From: Sporosarcina sp. BI001-red
GTDB taxonomy: Bacteria; Bacillota; Bacilli; Bacillales_A; Planococcaceae
Direction: 5' to 3'
DNA: 64,000 nucleotides
Assembly (NCBI RefSeq): GCF_003384035.1
Contig: NZ_QQAK01000009.1
Span: forward strand, 248,001-312,000
Part shown: positions 1 through 9,171 of the stretch, in pieces
How positions within the stretch are numbered: the stretch's first letter is position 1
How the letters are laid out: each line of letters begins with the position of its first letter
The notes under the pieces: model-generated
Told to the model about the DNA's origin: nothing
What the model saw: only the letters and a program-made list of their open reading frames with translations
Database searches by the model: none
Made by a program: the position numbers and the translations under genes

Positions 1-1
1 C

Positions 2-352
2 AGGACGGCTTCCGGATCGTTTACGCAAAATGACTGCCGTACACTTGAAGAGGTACGCCACATGCAGGACTCAGGAATCCTTGAATCGTTTTTAAGACCT
101 TTGGAATCAGCTTTAGACGGGATTGTTGAGGTACAATTAGGTGACAATGAGGAGTTGCTGACGAAAATTTTAAACGGTCAAGTACTTCCCATTCACCCGA
201 TATTCGAATCAGAACCTGAAGCACTATTTGTTGAACATGGTAGAGCTTTGGCTCTCTATGCACCACATCCGGAAAAAGCAGGACTGATGAAACCTGTAAA
301 AATGTTCCTTGCTAATCGAGCAGAGGAGGGGAAAAACGATGGAAACAATTGA
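2..352 (+). CDS. truB: tRNA pseudouridine(55) synthase TruB, C-terminal part
   Basis: The reading frame is open from the window edge and ends at 350-352, so only about 116 C-terminal residues are visible. The first residues (RTASGSF, then a stretch ending in RHMQDSG) match the conserved end of the TruB catalytic domain, and the rest fits the small C-terminal PUA-like RNA-binding domain. TruB makes pseudouridine 55 in the T-loop of tRNAs. The catalytic aspartate lies upstream of the window. The gene overlaps ribF by 14 bases, so the two are probably translated from one transcript, as in other Bacillales. The 5' truncation is only the window boundary. Confidence 0.9.
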   Translation, partial: RTASGSFTQNDCRTLEEVRHMQDSGILESFLRPLESALDGIVEVQLGDNEELLTKILNGQVLPIHPIFESEPEALFVEHGRALALYAPHPEKAGLMKPVKMFLANRAEEGKNDGNN

Positions 353-1286
353 GTTGCGAGTTGATCGTGGCATTACGAAGATCATAGACAAAGAATTCTC
401 GATAGCCATCGGTTTCTTCGATGGACTGCACAAAGGTCATCAGACAGTCATACAACAAGCGATTAGCACATCACAGAAGCTAGATATTTTACCAGCAGTG
501 ATGACGTTCAATCCACATCCATCTCATTTGTTCTCAGGTGAAATTGGAAAGATTGGTTACATCACTCCTTTGGAAGAAAAACAGAGGATCTTGAGCGAAA
601 TGGGGATCGATACTTTATTTATCGTTGAATTCGATCATAACCTTGCTAGCTTGACTCCAGAGGAATTCGTGGATCAAGTGTTAAGAAACTTGAATGTGCG
701 CCATGTAACAGCTGGATTCGATTTCACATTCGGTGCAAAAGGTAAAGGCAATATGGAACAGATGGCTTCCTTAGCAAATGGAGATTATGGAACGACAATC
801 GTCGAAAAAGTAGCTGAAGAAGATGATAAAATTTCATCCACACGCATTCGTAAGTTACTTGCGGACGGAGAAGTAGCGAAAACTGCATCATTACTCGGTC
901 GGCCATTTCGTTCTATCGGCACAGTAATCGATGGGGATAAGCGCGGAAGACTACTTGGTTTTCCAACCGCTAATATTGTTCCAGGTACTGAGCTCATAGT
1001 TCCACAAAACGGAGTCTATGCAGTGCGGTTCACGGTAGATGGTATTCGTTATGATGGTGTTTGTAACATTGGCGTCAAGCCAACTTTTGATCATCGGGAT
1101 GAAGCACGTAAAACGATTGAAGTGAATGTCTTTGATTTTGATGGGGATCTATATGGCAAAAAGGCGATTGTTGATTGGATAGATCATATCAGGCCAGAAC
1201 AGAAATTCGATTCAATCGATATGCTGATCAATCAGATTGCCGAAGACAAGGAAACGGCAAAAAAGATTCTTTCTAAAAAAGACTGA
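339..1286 (+). CDS. ribF: bifunctional riboflavin kinase / FAD synthetase
   Basis: A 315-residue protein with the two-domain RibF layout. The N-terminal FMN adenylyltransferase domain shows FFDGLHKGH at about residues 26-34 and ISSTRIR at 165-171. The C-terminal flavokinase domain has the GFPTAN motif at about 207-212. It phosphorylates riboflavin to FMN and adenylates FMN to FAD in the cytosol. An in-frame start exists 30 bases upstream, but the ATG at 339 is chosen because GAGGAGGGG lies just before it. The gene overlaps the end of truB. No FMN riboswitch is seen, as expected for an internal operon gene. Confidence 0.95.
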   Translation: METIELRVDRGITKIIDKEFSIAIGFFDGLHKGHQTVIQQAISTSQKLDILPAVMTFNPHPSHLFSGEIGKIGYITPLEEKQRILSEMGIDTLFIVEFDHNLASLTPEEFVDQVLRNLNVRHVTAGFDFTFGAKGKGNMEQMASLANGDYGTTIVEKVAEEDDKISSTRIRKLLADGEVAKTASLLGRPFRSIGTVIDGDKRGRLLGFPTANIVPGTELIVPQNGVYAVRFTVDGIRYDGVCNIGVKPTFDHRDEARKTIEVNVFDFDGDLYGKKAIVDWIDHIRPEQKFDSIDMLINQIAEDKETAKKILSKKD

Positions 1287-1289
1287 AGG

Positions 1290-1318
1290 TTGCAGTCGTA
1301 AGATGTGCATGATATGAT
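1290..1318 (+). promoter_or_regulatory. probable sigma-A promoter of rpsO
   Basis: TTGCAG (1290-1295), a 17-base spacer and TATGAT (1313-1318) form a good sigma-A type promoter just after the ribF stop. Transcription would start near 1325, at the beginning of the inverted repeat GTGTAC-AGT-GTACAC (1325-1339), leaving a leader of about 90 bases before rpsO. Promoter assignment is by inspection only. Confidence 0.5.
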
Positions 1319-1415
1319 AGTCAAGTGTACAGTGTACACGAACCTTTCCTTGGCATGACGATTCACCAACGTATGCTTGGGACTTGGGGATATTACAGAA
1401 TGGGAGGTGACTAGG

Positions 1416-1685
1416 ATGGCTATTACACAAGAGCGTAAACATGAATTGATCAACGAATTCAAAACTCATGAAAACGACACAGGGTCTGCAGATGTTCAGA
1501 TCGCTATCCTTACTGAAGAGATCAACAACTTGAACGAGCACTTGCGTTCACACAAGAAGGATAACCACTCACGCCGCGGTCTTTATAAGATGGTCGGTAC
1601 ACGTCGTCGTCTTTTGAAGTACTTGCGTGAAACAGAAGTTGCACGTTACCGTGATCTAATCGCTAAACTCGGCTTGCGCCGTTAA
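1416..1685 (+). CDS. rpsO: 30S ribosomal protein S15
   Basis: An 89-residue protein, the standard S15 length, beginning MAITQERK and containing the conserved central stretch [13 protein letters not shown]15 binds the central domain of 16S rRNA early in 30S assembly. An in-frame start 39 bases upstream is rejected because GGGAGGTGA lies 7-14 bases before the ATG at 1416. The gene sits between ribF and pnp as in B. subtilis and has its own promoter and terminator. S15 often represses its own translation through the leader; the leader here (about 1325-1415) could do this, but that is inference. Confidence 0.97.
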   Translation: MAITQERKHELINEFKTHENDTGSADVQIAILTEEINNLNEHLRSHKKDNHSRRGLYKMVGTRRRLLKYLRETEVARYRDLIAKLGLRR

Positions 1686-1697
1686 TATTGACAACCG

Positions 1698-1723
1698 AAA
1701 AAGCGGGCTTTGCCCGCTTTTTT
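1698..1723 (+). terminator. rpsO terminator
   Basis: The hairpin AGCGGGC-TTT-GCCCGCT is followed by a T run, directly after rpsO. It is a typical intrinsic terminator and separates rpsO from pnp. Confidence 0.9.
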
Positions 1724-1870
1724 CTATGCAAACGGACAGTAATTCAAACGTTCGGAACTCCTAAATCCCATTACCTAATGAAATATTTCGCAAACCATTG
1801 CTTAATTTGATACACTATTACGTAATACATACTACGTATTCAAAGGATGTAAATCGAGAGGAGATCAATC

Positions 1871-3988
1871 ATGACAGAACACAAAAAGTTTACAATGGAT
1901 TGGGCTGGCAGAGAGCTCACCATCGAAACAGGACAACTCGCTAAGCAGGCAAACGGGGCTGTTCTTGTACGCTACGGAGAAACGACAGTACTCTCCACTG
2001 CAACGGCTTCTAAAAAGCCGAAAGCATTAGATTTCTTTCCACTTACAGTAAATTATGAAGAACGACTTTATTCAGTAGGTAAAATTCCAGGTGGATTTAT
2101 CAAACGTGAAGGACGTCCATCTGAAAAAGCGATTTTGACGAGCCGTTTAATTGACCGTCCAATCCGACCACTATTCCCGGAAGGATTCCGTAATGACTTG
2201 CAAGTAATTTCGCTTGTAATGTCAGTTGACCAAGACTGTTCATCAGAAATGGCAGCCATGATAGGTTCATCGCTTGCGATTTCCATTTCAGATATCCCAT
2301 TTGATGGTCCTATTGCTGGCGTTCAAATAGGACGTCTAAATGGAGAATTCATCGTCAATCCGACAACAGAACAGCTTGCAGCAAGTGAACTTGATCTTGT
2401 AGTAGCTGGAACCAAAGATGCAATCAATATGGTAGAAGCAGGCGCGAAAGAAGTGTCTGAAGATATTATGTTGGAAGCGATCATGTTCGGTCATGAAGAG
2501 ATCAAAAAACTCGTTGCATTCCAAGAAAAAATCATTTCAGAAGTCGGTAAAGAAAAGATGGAGATCGAATTATTCCAACTCGATCAAGATCTCGTTGCAA
2601 CGATTAAAGAGAGCTGTAACAGCGACTTAGTCCAAGCAATCCAGACGGAAGAAAAGCATGCACGTGAAGAAGCGATCACTGCTGTTAAAAACGAAGTGAT
2701 TGCTCGATACGAAGAAAGTGAAGCAGATGATGCGACAATGAAACAAGTTCGTAACGTCTTGGAAAAACTTGTGAAAGACGAAGTACGTCGTCTAATTACA
2801 GACGAAAAAGTACGTCCTGATGGTCGTGGTCTTGAAGAAATCCGTCCACTATCTTCAGAAACAGGTATTCTTCCTAGAGCGCATGGTTCAGGTCTATTTA
2901 CACGCGGACAAACTCAAGCTCTTAGTGTATGTACGCTAGGTGCCCTTGGTGAAGTTCAAATTATCGATGGTCTTGGATTAGAAGAAACAAAACGATTCAT
3001 GCATCACTATAACTTCCCGAACTTCAGTGTTGGAGAAACGGGTCCAATTCGTGCTCCAGGACGTCGTGAAATTGGTCATGGTGCGTTGGGTGAACGTGCA
3101 TTATCCACAATTATCCCAAATGAAAAGGATTTCCCATATACAATTCGTCTTGTTGCGGAAGTACTCGAGTCGAACGGTTCTTCATCTCAAGCGTCAATTT
3201 GTGCATCGACAATGGCAATGATGAACGCAGGTGTCCCGATCAAAGCACCGGTTGCGGGTATTGCAATGGGTCTAGTGAAAAAAGGGGACAACTACTCAGT
3301 ACTGTCTGATATCCAAGGAATGGAAGATCACTTGGGAGACATGGACTTTAAAGTAGCAGGTACTGCAGAAGGCATAACTGCTCTTCAAATGGACATTAAA
3401 ATTGACGGTCTTTCTCGTCAAATTTTGGAAGAAGCATTAGCTCAAGCGAAAATTGGTCGTATGAAGATTCTTGGTCATATGCTTGAAACAATCGCTCAGC
3501 CAGCTGAAGAACTTTCAAAATATGCTCCTAAAATCATTATGATCCACATCAATCCAGACAAAATCCGCGATGTTATTGGACCTGGCGGAAAAGTCATCAA
3601 TAAAATCATTGAAGCAACTGGCGTGAAAATCGATACAGAACAAGATGGAACTATCTATATTTCTTCTCCCGATTCAGAGATGAATGACAAAGCTAAGAAG
3701 ATGATTGAAAACATCGTTCGCGAGGCTAAAGTCGGAGAATACTACATGGCAAAAGTGAAACGTATTGAAAAGTTTGGTGCTTTCCTAGAGCTATTCCCAG
3801 GAAAAGACGGATTGCTTCATATTTCTGAGATTCAAGAAGAGCGCACGAAGGCTGTTGAAGATGTCATGAAATTGGATGACGAACTCTTTGTTAAAGTCAT
3901 CGAAATCGACAATCAAGGCCGCGTAAACTTGTCACGTAAAGTTGTCATGAAAGAAGAAAAAGAAAAAGCAGAACAAAAAGGCGAGTAA
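1871..3988 (+). CDS. pnp: polyribonucleotide nucleotidyltransferase (PNPase)
   Basis: A 705-residue protein with the full PNPase architecture: two RNase PH domains (about 10-145 and 320-460), a helical linker between them, a KH domain with VIGPGGKVI at about 570, and an S1 domain near 620-690 (FGAFLE, GLLHISE). It degrades RNA 3' to 5' with phosphate and is the main 3' exonuclease in Bacillales. AGAGGAG precedes the ATG. It follows rpsO but has a 185-base gap and its own terminator, so it is probably transcribed separately as well as by read-through. Confidence 0.97.
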   Translation: MTEHKKFTMDWAGRELTIETGQLAKQANGAVLVRYGETTVLSTATASKKPKALDFFPLTVNYEERLYSVGKIPGGFIKREGRPSEKAILTSRLIDRPIRPLFPEGFRNDLQVISLVMSVDQDCSSEMAAMIGSSLAISISDIPFDGPIAGVQIGRLNGEFIVNPTTEQLAASELDLVVAGTKDAINMVEAGAKEVSEDIMLEAIMFGHEEIKKLVAFQEKIISEVGKEKMEIELFQLDQDLVATIKESCNSDLVQAIQTEEKHAREEAITAVKNEVIARYEESEADDATMKQVRNVLEKLVKDEVRRLITDEKVRPDGRGLEEIRPLSSETGILPRAHGSGLFTRGQTQALSVCTLGALGEVQIIDGLGLEETKRFMHHYNFPNFSVGETGPIRAPGRREIGHGALGERALSTIIPNEKDFPYTIRLVAEVLESNGSSSQASICASTMAMMNAGVPIKAPVAGIAMGLVKKGDNYSVLSDIQGMEDHLGDMDFKVAGTAEGITALQMDIKIDGLSRQILEEALAQAKIGRMKILGHMLETIAQPAEELSKYAPKIIMIHINPDKIRDVIGPGGKVINKIIEATGVKIDTEQDGTIYISSPDSEMNDKAKKMIENIVREAKVGEYYMAKVKRIEKFGAFLELFPGKDGLLHISEIQEERTKAVEDVMKLDDELFVKVIEIDNQGRVNLSRKVVMKEEKEKAEQKGE

Positions 3989-4001
3989 TCTAAATCGCAA
4001 G

Positions 4002-4039
4002 AAGCCTCCCTCCCACAGTTGTGAGAGCGAGGCTTTTTT
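4002..4039 (+). terminator. pnp terminator
   Basis: AAGCCTC pairs with GAGGCTT around an imperfect inner stem (CCCAC/GTGAG), followed by a T run, right after the pnp stop. Confidence 0.85.
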
Positions 4040-4066
4040 GTTTACGTACAATAGGGAGGCACAACC

Positions 4067-5296
4067 ATGATAACCATTCAAACACTAGAAAATGGCGTGA
4101 CGGTCGTTAGTGAACCAATTTCTCACGCCCGTTCCGTATCTCTTGGGATATGGGTCAAAGTAGGATCCGCTGAAGAGTTGACCGGTGAGGAAGGCATCGC
4201 GCATTTCATAGAGCACATGCTCTTTAAAGGTACTACGTCCCTGACTGCAAAAGAAATTGCACAACAATTTGACCGCTTTGGTGGAGACATCAATGCTTTC
4301 ACGACGAAAGAAGCGACTTGTTTCTATGCAACCGTATTAGAAGATCGCGCTGAAGATGCAGCTCGCATTTTAGCGGATATGCTATTGAATTCAAAATTAG
4401 ATGAAACGGAAATGGCGAAAGAAAAATCCGTCATTATTGACGAACTGGCATCCGTTGAAGACTCGCCTGAAGAAGATGCGGATGAACGCTTATGGGCACT
4501 TATGTATCCTAATCACCCCATAGGCAGTCCAATTGGAGGCACACCTGAACGGGTCCAGTCCTTTACAAGGCAGAACTTAATCTCATTCATGGATCGCTTT
4601 TATACACCGGATAGGATTGTCATTTCGGTTGCAGGGAATTTTGACAATTCCTTGTTACCAGCGATTGAACAACTATTTGGTTCGTTTAGTAAACCCATTT
4701 CAAATGAGTCTCGGCCAGTGTTGGAACCGGCTATCTTCATAAGTGGAAAAGGAAGAAAAGCAAAAGATATCGAGCAATCACACCTTTTCCTAGGCTATCC
4801 TGGTCTACCTCTTAAGCATCCCGAAATATATAGCTTAGCGCTGCTCGATAGTATTCTAGGAGGTACGATGTCATCACGATTGTTCCAGGAAGTGAGAGAA
4901 GAAAAAGGGTTGGCGTACTCGGTATACTCTTACTACGCTTCTCATGCAGAAGAAGGGGCATTCGTCATCGGGTGTGCAGCATCTCCAGAGAACGAAATAC
5001 AGTTATTTGACACTGTTCAATCCGTTATACACGAAATTATAGAGCACGGAGTTACTGCTGAAGAGCTTCGAAACGCAAAAGAACAAATGCGAGGAAGTTA
5101 CTTAATTGGTTTAGAGAGTACAGAAGCAAGAATGCACCGTAATGGCAATAACGAATTGATCCTTGGAGAACACCGGTCAGAGGAAGAAATTATTGCTAAA
5201 ATCCAAGCAGTGACGTCTAAGGATGTAGCAGATATGGCCAACAAGTTGTTAGGAAATGCACCTGCAGTCTCCATCCTTTCTCCAAATCAAGACTAA
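4067..5296 (+). CDS. mlpA: M16 family zinc metallopeptidase (MlpA/YmxG)
   Basis: A 409-residue M16 peptidase, close to the family length. It carries the inverted zinc motif HFIEH at residues 46-50, and a second non-catalytic M16 domain follows in the C-terminal half. There is no signal peptide, so it is cytosolic. The ATG at 4067 has GGGAGG seven bases upstream. The position between pnp and ymxH matches mlpA (ymxG) of B. subtilis, reported there to affect levels of extracellular proteases. The polysaccharide deacetylase gene ylxY, which lies between pnp and mlpA in B. subtilis, is absent. Confidence 0.88.
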   Translation: MITIQTLENGVTVVSEPISHARSVSLGIWVKVGSAEELTGEEGIAHFIEHMLFKGTTSLTAKEIAQQFDRFGGDINAFTTKEATCFYATVLEDRAEDAARILADMLLNSKLDETEMAKEKSVIIDELASVEDSPEEDADERLWALMYPNHPIGSPIGGTPERVQSFTRQNLISFMDRFYTPDRIVISVAGNFDNSLLPAIEQLFGSFSKPISNESRPVLEPAIFISGKGRKAKDIEQSHLFLGYPGLPLKHPEIYSLALLDSILGGTMSSRLFQEVREEKGLAYSVYSYYASHAEEGAFVIGCAASPENEIQLFDTVQSVIHEIIEHGVTAEELRNAKEQMRGSYLIGLESTEARMHRNGNNELILGEHRSEEEIIAKIQAVTSKDVADMANKLLGNAPAVSILSPNQD

Positions 5297-5365
5297 TTAA
5301 TTGGTTTGTCAGCTTTTCACTTGCTCAATCATAGACTAGTGGTAAAGAGACAAGGAGGAATGCAT

Positions 5366-5638
5366 GTGTTGTTGTCTGAACTCGCTCAAAAAGAGTTGAT
5401 TCAAGTGGAAGAGGGCATCCGGTACGGTTTTTTAGCGGATACAGATTTGTTATTCGATCGCTCCAGCGGTGCAATTATTGGATTTGAAATTCGTGATAAA
5501 ACGAGTAAAATACCATTTCTGCAAAAGAAAGAAGCATCAAAGCAATATATTCCATGGAGCGAAATCGTATTGATTGGCGAACACCGTATTTTGTTTGGGC
5601 GTACTCACTTCCTGGATGGGGCAGAGTTTGATGAGTGA
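5366..5638 (+). CDS. ymxH: PRC-barrel protein, YlmC/YmxH family
   Basis: A 90-residue protein with a single PRC-barrel-like domain (LSELAQKELI near the start, then two beta-rich segments). Its position between mlpA and dpaA is that of ymxH, annotated as sporulation-related in B. subtilis, but its molecular role is not established. The frame is open to 5306. AAGGAGG (5352-5358) lies only one base before an ATG at 5360, so the GTG at 5366 (spacing 7) is preferred; TTG at 5369 is also possible. The stop overlaps the dpaA start (GATGAGTGA), suggesting coupled translation. Confidence 0.75.
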   Translation: MLLSELAQKELIQVEEGIRYGFLADTDLLFDRSSGAIIGFEIRDKTSKIPFLQKKEASKQYIPWSEIVLIGEHRILFGRTHFLDGAEFDE

Positions 5639-6410
5639 AATACGGTGGTTATTGATCGGTTCTGATCGTCGAATAGAAGAATGTGCAGATGTGTTCAAAG
5701 AAGAAGGTTTGAATGTTGCTGTTCACTTATATGATGAGGTTACAGATGAACTTACTAACAAGATTTCAGAAATTCATCCCACTCATATCGTGTTGCCGGT
5801 ACAAGGGGTGCAGGGAAGACTCAACTCAAAGCTATTTTCACCAGGGACTGTATTTTTTACAGGCATTATTTCCGAATTGCAGAGAACAGAGTTAGAATCG
5901 GAAGGTCATATTGTATCTAGCTATTTAAGTGATGAACGATTTGTTTGGAATAATGCTCTTCTCACCGCAGAAGGTTTTGTGAAAGAATTTTATCTGGAAA
6001 CGAACGCGCCGATTGCACGAACACATTTTCAAATAGCAGGTTTTGGGAGAGTCGGAAGAATGCTTGCGCATGTACTTGCGGCAGCGGGGGCGAAACTGAC
6101 GATTTTTGCAAGATCAGAAGCTCAACTTGGAGAAGCGGAAGCACTTGGATTTGCAGTGGAAAAGTTATCTTCGGATGTTGAATTCAAATCGGGTTATTTG
6201 ATCAATACCATCCCATCACAATGGCTATCTTTACAGTCAGAAGATTCTCTGCGTGTGTTCGATCTGGCATCTAAGCCCGGGTGCCTAAAGCCCGGAATGT
6301 CCTCTGCATACTATACGTTACACCTCGGACTGCCGGGAAAACATTTCCCTCAAAGAGCTGCAAGCTATTTGGCAGATACAATTTTGAGGATGTGCAGAGG
6401 AAAGGAGTAA
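5631..6410 (+). CDS. dpaA: dipicolinate synthase subunit A
   Basis: A 259-residue protein with an N-terminal dipicolinate-synthase A domain and a C-terminal NAD(P)-binding Rossmann fold, whose glycine motif GFGRVG is at about 137-142. With DpaB it makes pyridine-2,6-dicarboxylate (spore dipicolinic acid) from the dihydrodipicolinate pathway intermediate in the mother cell. It is somewhat shorter than the roughly 297 residues of B. subtilis SpoVFA. The ATG at 5631 overlaps the ymxH stop, while earlier in-frame starts lie deep inside ymxH. In B. subtilis the operon is sigma-K dependent; I could not identify a convincing sigma-K promoter here. Confidence 0.92.
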   Translation: MSEIRWLLIGSDRRIEECADVFKEEGLNVAVHLYDEVTDELTNKISEIHPTHIVLPVQGVQGRLNSKLFSPGTVFFTGIISELQRTELESEGHIVSSYLSDERFVWNNALLTAEGFVKEFYLETNAPIARTHFQIAGFGRVGRMLAHVLAAAGAKLTIFARSEAQLGEAEALGFAVEKLSSDVEFKSGYLINTIPSQWLSLQSEDSLRVFDLASKPGCLKPGMSSAYYTLHLGLPGKHFPQRAASYLADTILRMCRGKE

Positions 6411-6414
6411 AAAA

Positions 6415-7008
6415 ATGCTTGAAAACAAACGTATTGGATTGGGGATTACAGCCTCCCATTGTACGTACGAAGAATTGATACCGATGATTACAAAACTTCA
6501 AGACGCAGGTGCAACGGTCGTGCCTGTCATTACTCATTCCGTCCTTACAGCTGCTACACGTTTTGGTACAGGAGAAGAATGGATTGAAAAGATTGAGGGG
6601 GCAACTGGAGAAAAAGTGATTTCTTCGATTGCAGGTGCTGAACCTTTTGGTCCATCCACGCCCGTCGATTGTATGATTATCGCTCCACTCACAGGGAATT
6701 CGATGAGCCGTTTTGCGAACGCTGCCACCGATTCTCCTGTTCTTATGGCCGCGAAAGCCACCTTGCGTAATTATTCCCCTGTACTTCTCGGGATTTCAAC
6801 GAATGACGCACTAGGCTTGAATGCGGCAAATCTAGTCAAACTTTTGAATATGAAAAATGTGTTCTTTATCCCTTTTGGTCAAGACGATCCTTATAAAAAA
6901 CCCAACTCCCTCATTAGCGACTTTTCATTAATTGTTGAAGCAGCAGCAGCGGCCATTGAAAAGGAACAGCTCCAGCCTCTATTAATACTTCATTCTTCTG
7001 ATAAATAA
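6415..7008 (+). CDS. dpaB: dipicolinate synthase subunit B (flavoprotein-like)
   Basis: A 197-residue protein of the flavoprotein/decarboxylase fold (start KRIGLGITASHC, then a central segment IIAPLTGNSMSRFANA). This is the pattern of DpaB (SpoVFB). It forms the dipicolinate synthase with DpaA, only four bases upstream. Its ATG follows AGGAAAGGAG. The two genes are the signature of a spore former that accumulates calcium dipicolinate in the core. Confidence 0.93.
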   Translation: MLENKRIGLGITASHCTYEELIPMITKLQDAGATVVPVITHSVLTAATRFGTGEEWIEKIEGATGEKVISSIAGAEPFGPSTPVDCMIIAPLTGNSMSRFANAATDSPVLMAAKATLRNYSPVLLGISTNDALGLNAANLVKLLNMKNVFFIPFGQDDPYKKPNSLISDFSLIVEAAAAAIEKEQLQPLLILHSSDK

Positions 7009-7030
7009 AACTACCGACTATTCCTTGTTA

Positions 7031-7039
7031 TGGTATAAT
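7031..7039 (+). promoter_or_regulatory. extended -10 promoter before asd
   Basis: TGGTATAAT is an extended -10 element (TGN plus a perfect TATAAT) in the gap between dpaB and asd. No good -35 is visible. It would give asd-dapA vegetative expression independent of the sporulation genes upstream. A hairpin (GGT-A-CCCT paired with AGGG-C-ACC, 7059-7084) lies in the predicted leader. Confidence 0.5.
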
Positions 7040-7106
7040 TCCTGCAATACGAATTATCGGTACCCTCACTTTGTGTAGGGCACCGTGTTGGAGAAGGAGA
7101 ATCATT

Positions 7107-8153
7107 ATGCAGACTTATACGGTTGCGATTGTTGGTGCGACAGGTGCAGTTGGCGCCAAAATTCTTGATAAACTTATTGAGCGAAAGTTTCCATTTCGTT
7201 CAGTAAAGCTGTTAGCTTCTTCCCGATCAGCAGGTACGGTTATTCAAGCGGGTGGAAGATTATTCACTATCGAAGAAGCGAAACCAGAGTCATTCAATGG
7301 CGTCGATTTTGCTTTTTTCAGTGCGGGAGGAGCTATTTCAGAGCAACTAGCACCTGAAGCTACTCGTCGAGGAACTATTGTGATCGATAATACGAGCGCG
7401 TTTAGAATGGATGTGGAAGTTCCACTCGTCGTTCCTGAAGTAAATCCAAAGGCATTGAATACCCATAATGGGCTAATTGCAAACCCAAACTGTTCAACGA
7501 TTCAGATGGTCGTTGCACTGAATCCTATAAAAGAAGCATTTGGCATTAAGAAAATCCTCGTATCGACCTACCAAGCGGTTTCTGGTGCAGGAGCAGATGC
7601 GATTTTAGAGTTGAAATCTCAAAGTGGACAATTTGACAGCAGAGCGGAAAATTCAGCGTCACAGCTACCGAGTGCTGGTGCTGATCGGCATTATCCAATA
7701 GCGTTTAATGCCATTCCACAAATCGATGCTTTTGATGATATGGGCTATACAAAAGAAGAGTGGAAAATGATCAATGAAACGAAAAAAATATTCAATGATC
7801 CTTCCATCGCAGTTTCTGCAACATGCGTAAGGTTGCCAGTCGTCACGGGCCATTCGGAATCGGTATACGTGGAGATTGATAAAGAGGGCATTACAGTAGA
7901 GGAATTTAGTCGGGCGATTGCAAGAGCACCGGGTGTAGTCGTTCAAGATAATCCAGCAACACAAACGTATCCAATGCCACTTTTTGCAGAAAACAAGGAC
8001 GATGTCTATGTTGGACGGATTCGGAAAGATCCAGATCATCCAAGAGGCTTTCACTTGTGGGTTGTCGCGGATAACTTGCTGAAGGGCGCTGCGCTAAATT
8101 CTGTTCAAATTGCAGAGCAGCTTCTTAAGAATCGCGACACACAAAACAACTAG
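7107..8153 (+). CDS. asd: aspartate-semialdehyde dehydrogenase
   Basis: A 348-residue protein with the NADP-binding motif GATGAVG at 10-16 and the catalytic cysteine in NPNCS (C129). It reduces aspartyl phosphate to aspartate semialdehyde, the branch point to lysine/diaminopimelate/dipicolinate and to threonine/methionine. The ATG at 7107 is preceded by GAGAAGGAG; a further upstream in-frame start lacks an RBS. In B. subtilis the order is spoVFA-spoVFB-asd-dapG-dapA. Here asd is followed directly by dapA, so the aspartokinase gene dapG is missing from the cluster. Confidence 0.96.
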   Translation: MQTYTVAIVGATGAVGAKILDKLIERKFPFRSVKLLASSRSAGTVIQAGGRLFTIEEAKPESFNGVDFAFFSAGGAISEQLAPEATRRGTIVIDNTSAFRMDVEVPLVVPEVNPKALNTHNGLIANPNCSTIQMVVALNPIKEAFGIKKILVSTYQAVSGAGADAILELKSQSGQFDSRAENSASQLPSAGADRHYPIAFNAIPQIDAFDDMGYTKEEWKMINETKKIFNDPSIAVSATCVRLPVVTGHSESVYVEIDKEGITVEEFSRAIARAPGVVVQDNPATQTYPMPLFAENKDDVYVGRIRKDPDHPRGFHLWVVADNLLKGAALNSVQIAEQLLKNRDTQNN

Positions 8154-8176
8154 ATAACTGAAAAGGAAGGGTGCGA

Positions 8177-9070
8177 ATGAAGTTAGGTTCGGTTGGTACA
8201 GCGATGGTTACACCGTTTAACGATAAGGGTGAGATTGACTATGAAGTGACAACACTTCTAATTAATCACTTAATCGAAAACGGAACAGATTCGCTTATTG
8301 TCAATGGAACGACTGGAGAATCACCTACTTTATCAGAAGAAGAAAAAGAGCAATTGCTCGCTCATTCGATTTCGATTGCAGATGGGAGAATATCTGTCAT
8401 TGCGGGTACAGGAAGTAATGATACCCAAGCTTCCATACGAGCGACAATACGGGCAGAGCAACTTGGTGCAGATGGTGTAATGCTTGTCGTGCCTTATTAT
8501 AATAAGCCCGATCAAAACGGGATGTACGAACATTTTAAAACAATTGCAGAAAATACATCACTCCCGGTTTTGCTGTATAATATTCCCGGAAGATCTGGAG
8601 TGAATTTGTCCGCAGAAACAGTAATTCGATTATCGAAAATAACGAACATTGTAGCTGTGAAAGAAGCGAGCGGAGATTTGGCACAAATGGCTGCAATTAT
8701 TGAAGGAACAGACGATGGATTCAGTGTCTACAGTGGTGATGATGCGTTAACATTACCGTTATTGGCAATCGGTGGTTCAGGAGTTATCTCCGTATCTTCA
8801 CATATTGTCGGACTCGAGATGCAACGCATGATCTATGATTTTCATAACGGAAACACCGCCAATGCCGCAATGCTACATCTTAAACTTATGCCACTCTTTC
8901 AAGCTGTATTTTCAAAACCCAATCCAGTACCAATTAAATATTTCTTGAAAATGGCTGGGCTTCCGGTGGGAGATGTACGTCTGCCTCTTGTCGGAATTTC
9001 AGATGTGAATTCTTATTTGGACCTTACAATGCAAACGTTTAAACAGCAATTTGATTTGAAAATGGAGTAG
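8177..9070 (+). CDS. dapA: 4-hydroxy-tetrahydrodipicolinate synthase
   Basis: A 297-residue TIM-barrel aldolase. The Schiff-base lysine is K162 (VAVKEASGD), with the conserved tyrosine in LLYNIPGR (Y134) and the GTTGE motif at about 44-48. It condenses pyruvate with aspartate semialdehyde in the lysine, peptidoglycan and dipicolinate pathway. The start is the ATG at 8177, with GGAAGG upstream; a GTG six bases earlier overlaps that RBS. It lies 23 bases after asd, so the two are co-transcribed, and it ends at a strong terminator. Confidence 0.96.
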   Translation: MKLGSVGTAMVTPFNDKGEIDYEVTTLLINHLIENGTDSLIVNGTTGESPTLSEEEKEQLLAHSISIADGRISVIAGTGSNDTQASIRATIRAEQLGADGVMLVVPYYNKPDQNGMYEHFKTIAENTSLPVLLYNIPGRSGVNLSAETVIRLSKITNIVAVKEASGDLAQMAAIIEGTDDGFSVYSGDDALTLPLLAIGGSGVISVSSHIVGLEMQRMIYDFHNGNTANAAMLHLKLMPLFQAVFSKPNPVPIKYFLKMAGLPVGDVRLPLVGISDVNSYLDLTMQTFKQQFDLKME

Positions 9071-9094
9071 CCGGCGAGACTGCCGGCTTTTTTT
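9069..9094 (+). terminator. dapA terminator
   Basis: AGCCGGC pairs with GCCGGCT across a short loop and is followed by seven T. It begins inside the dapA stop codon. Confidence 0.9.
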
Positions 9095-9171
9095 GTTTGT
9101 GCAGAACTGCTCTGTCAAGTATAATGAGAACTAGTCGTTTAGCGCGGGAATTTTATATAGGAGGAAACAAT

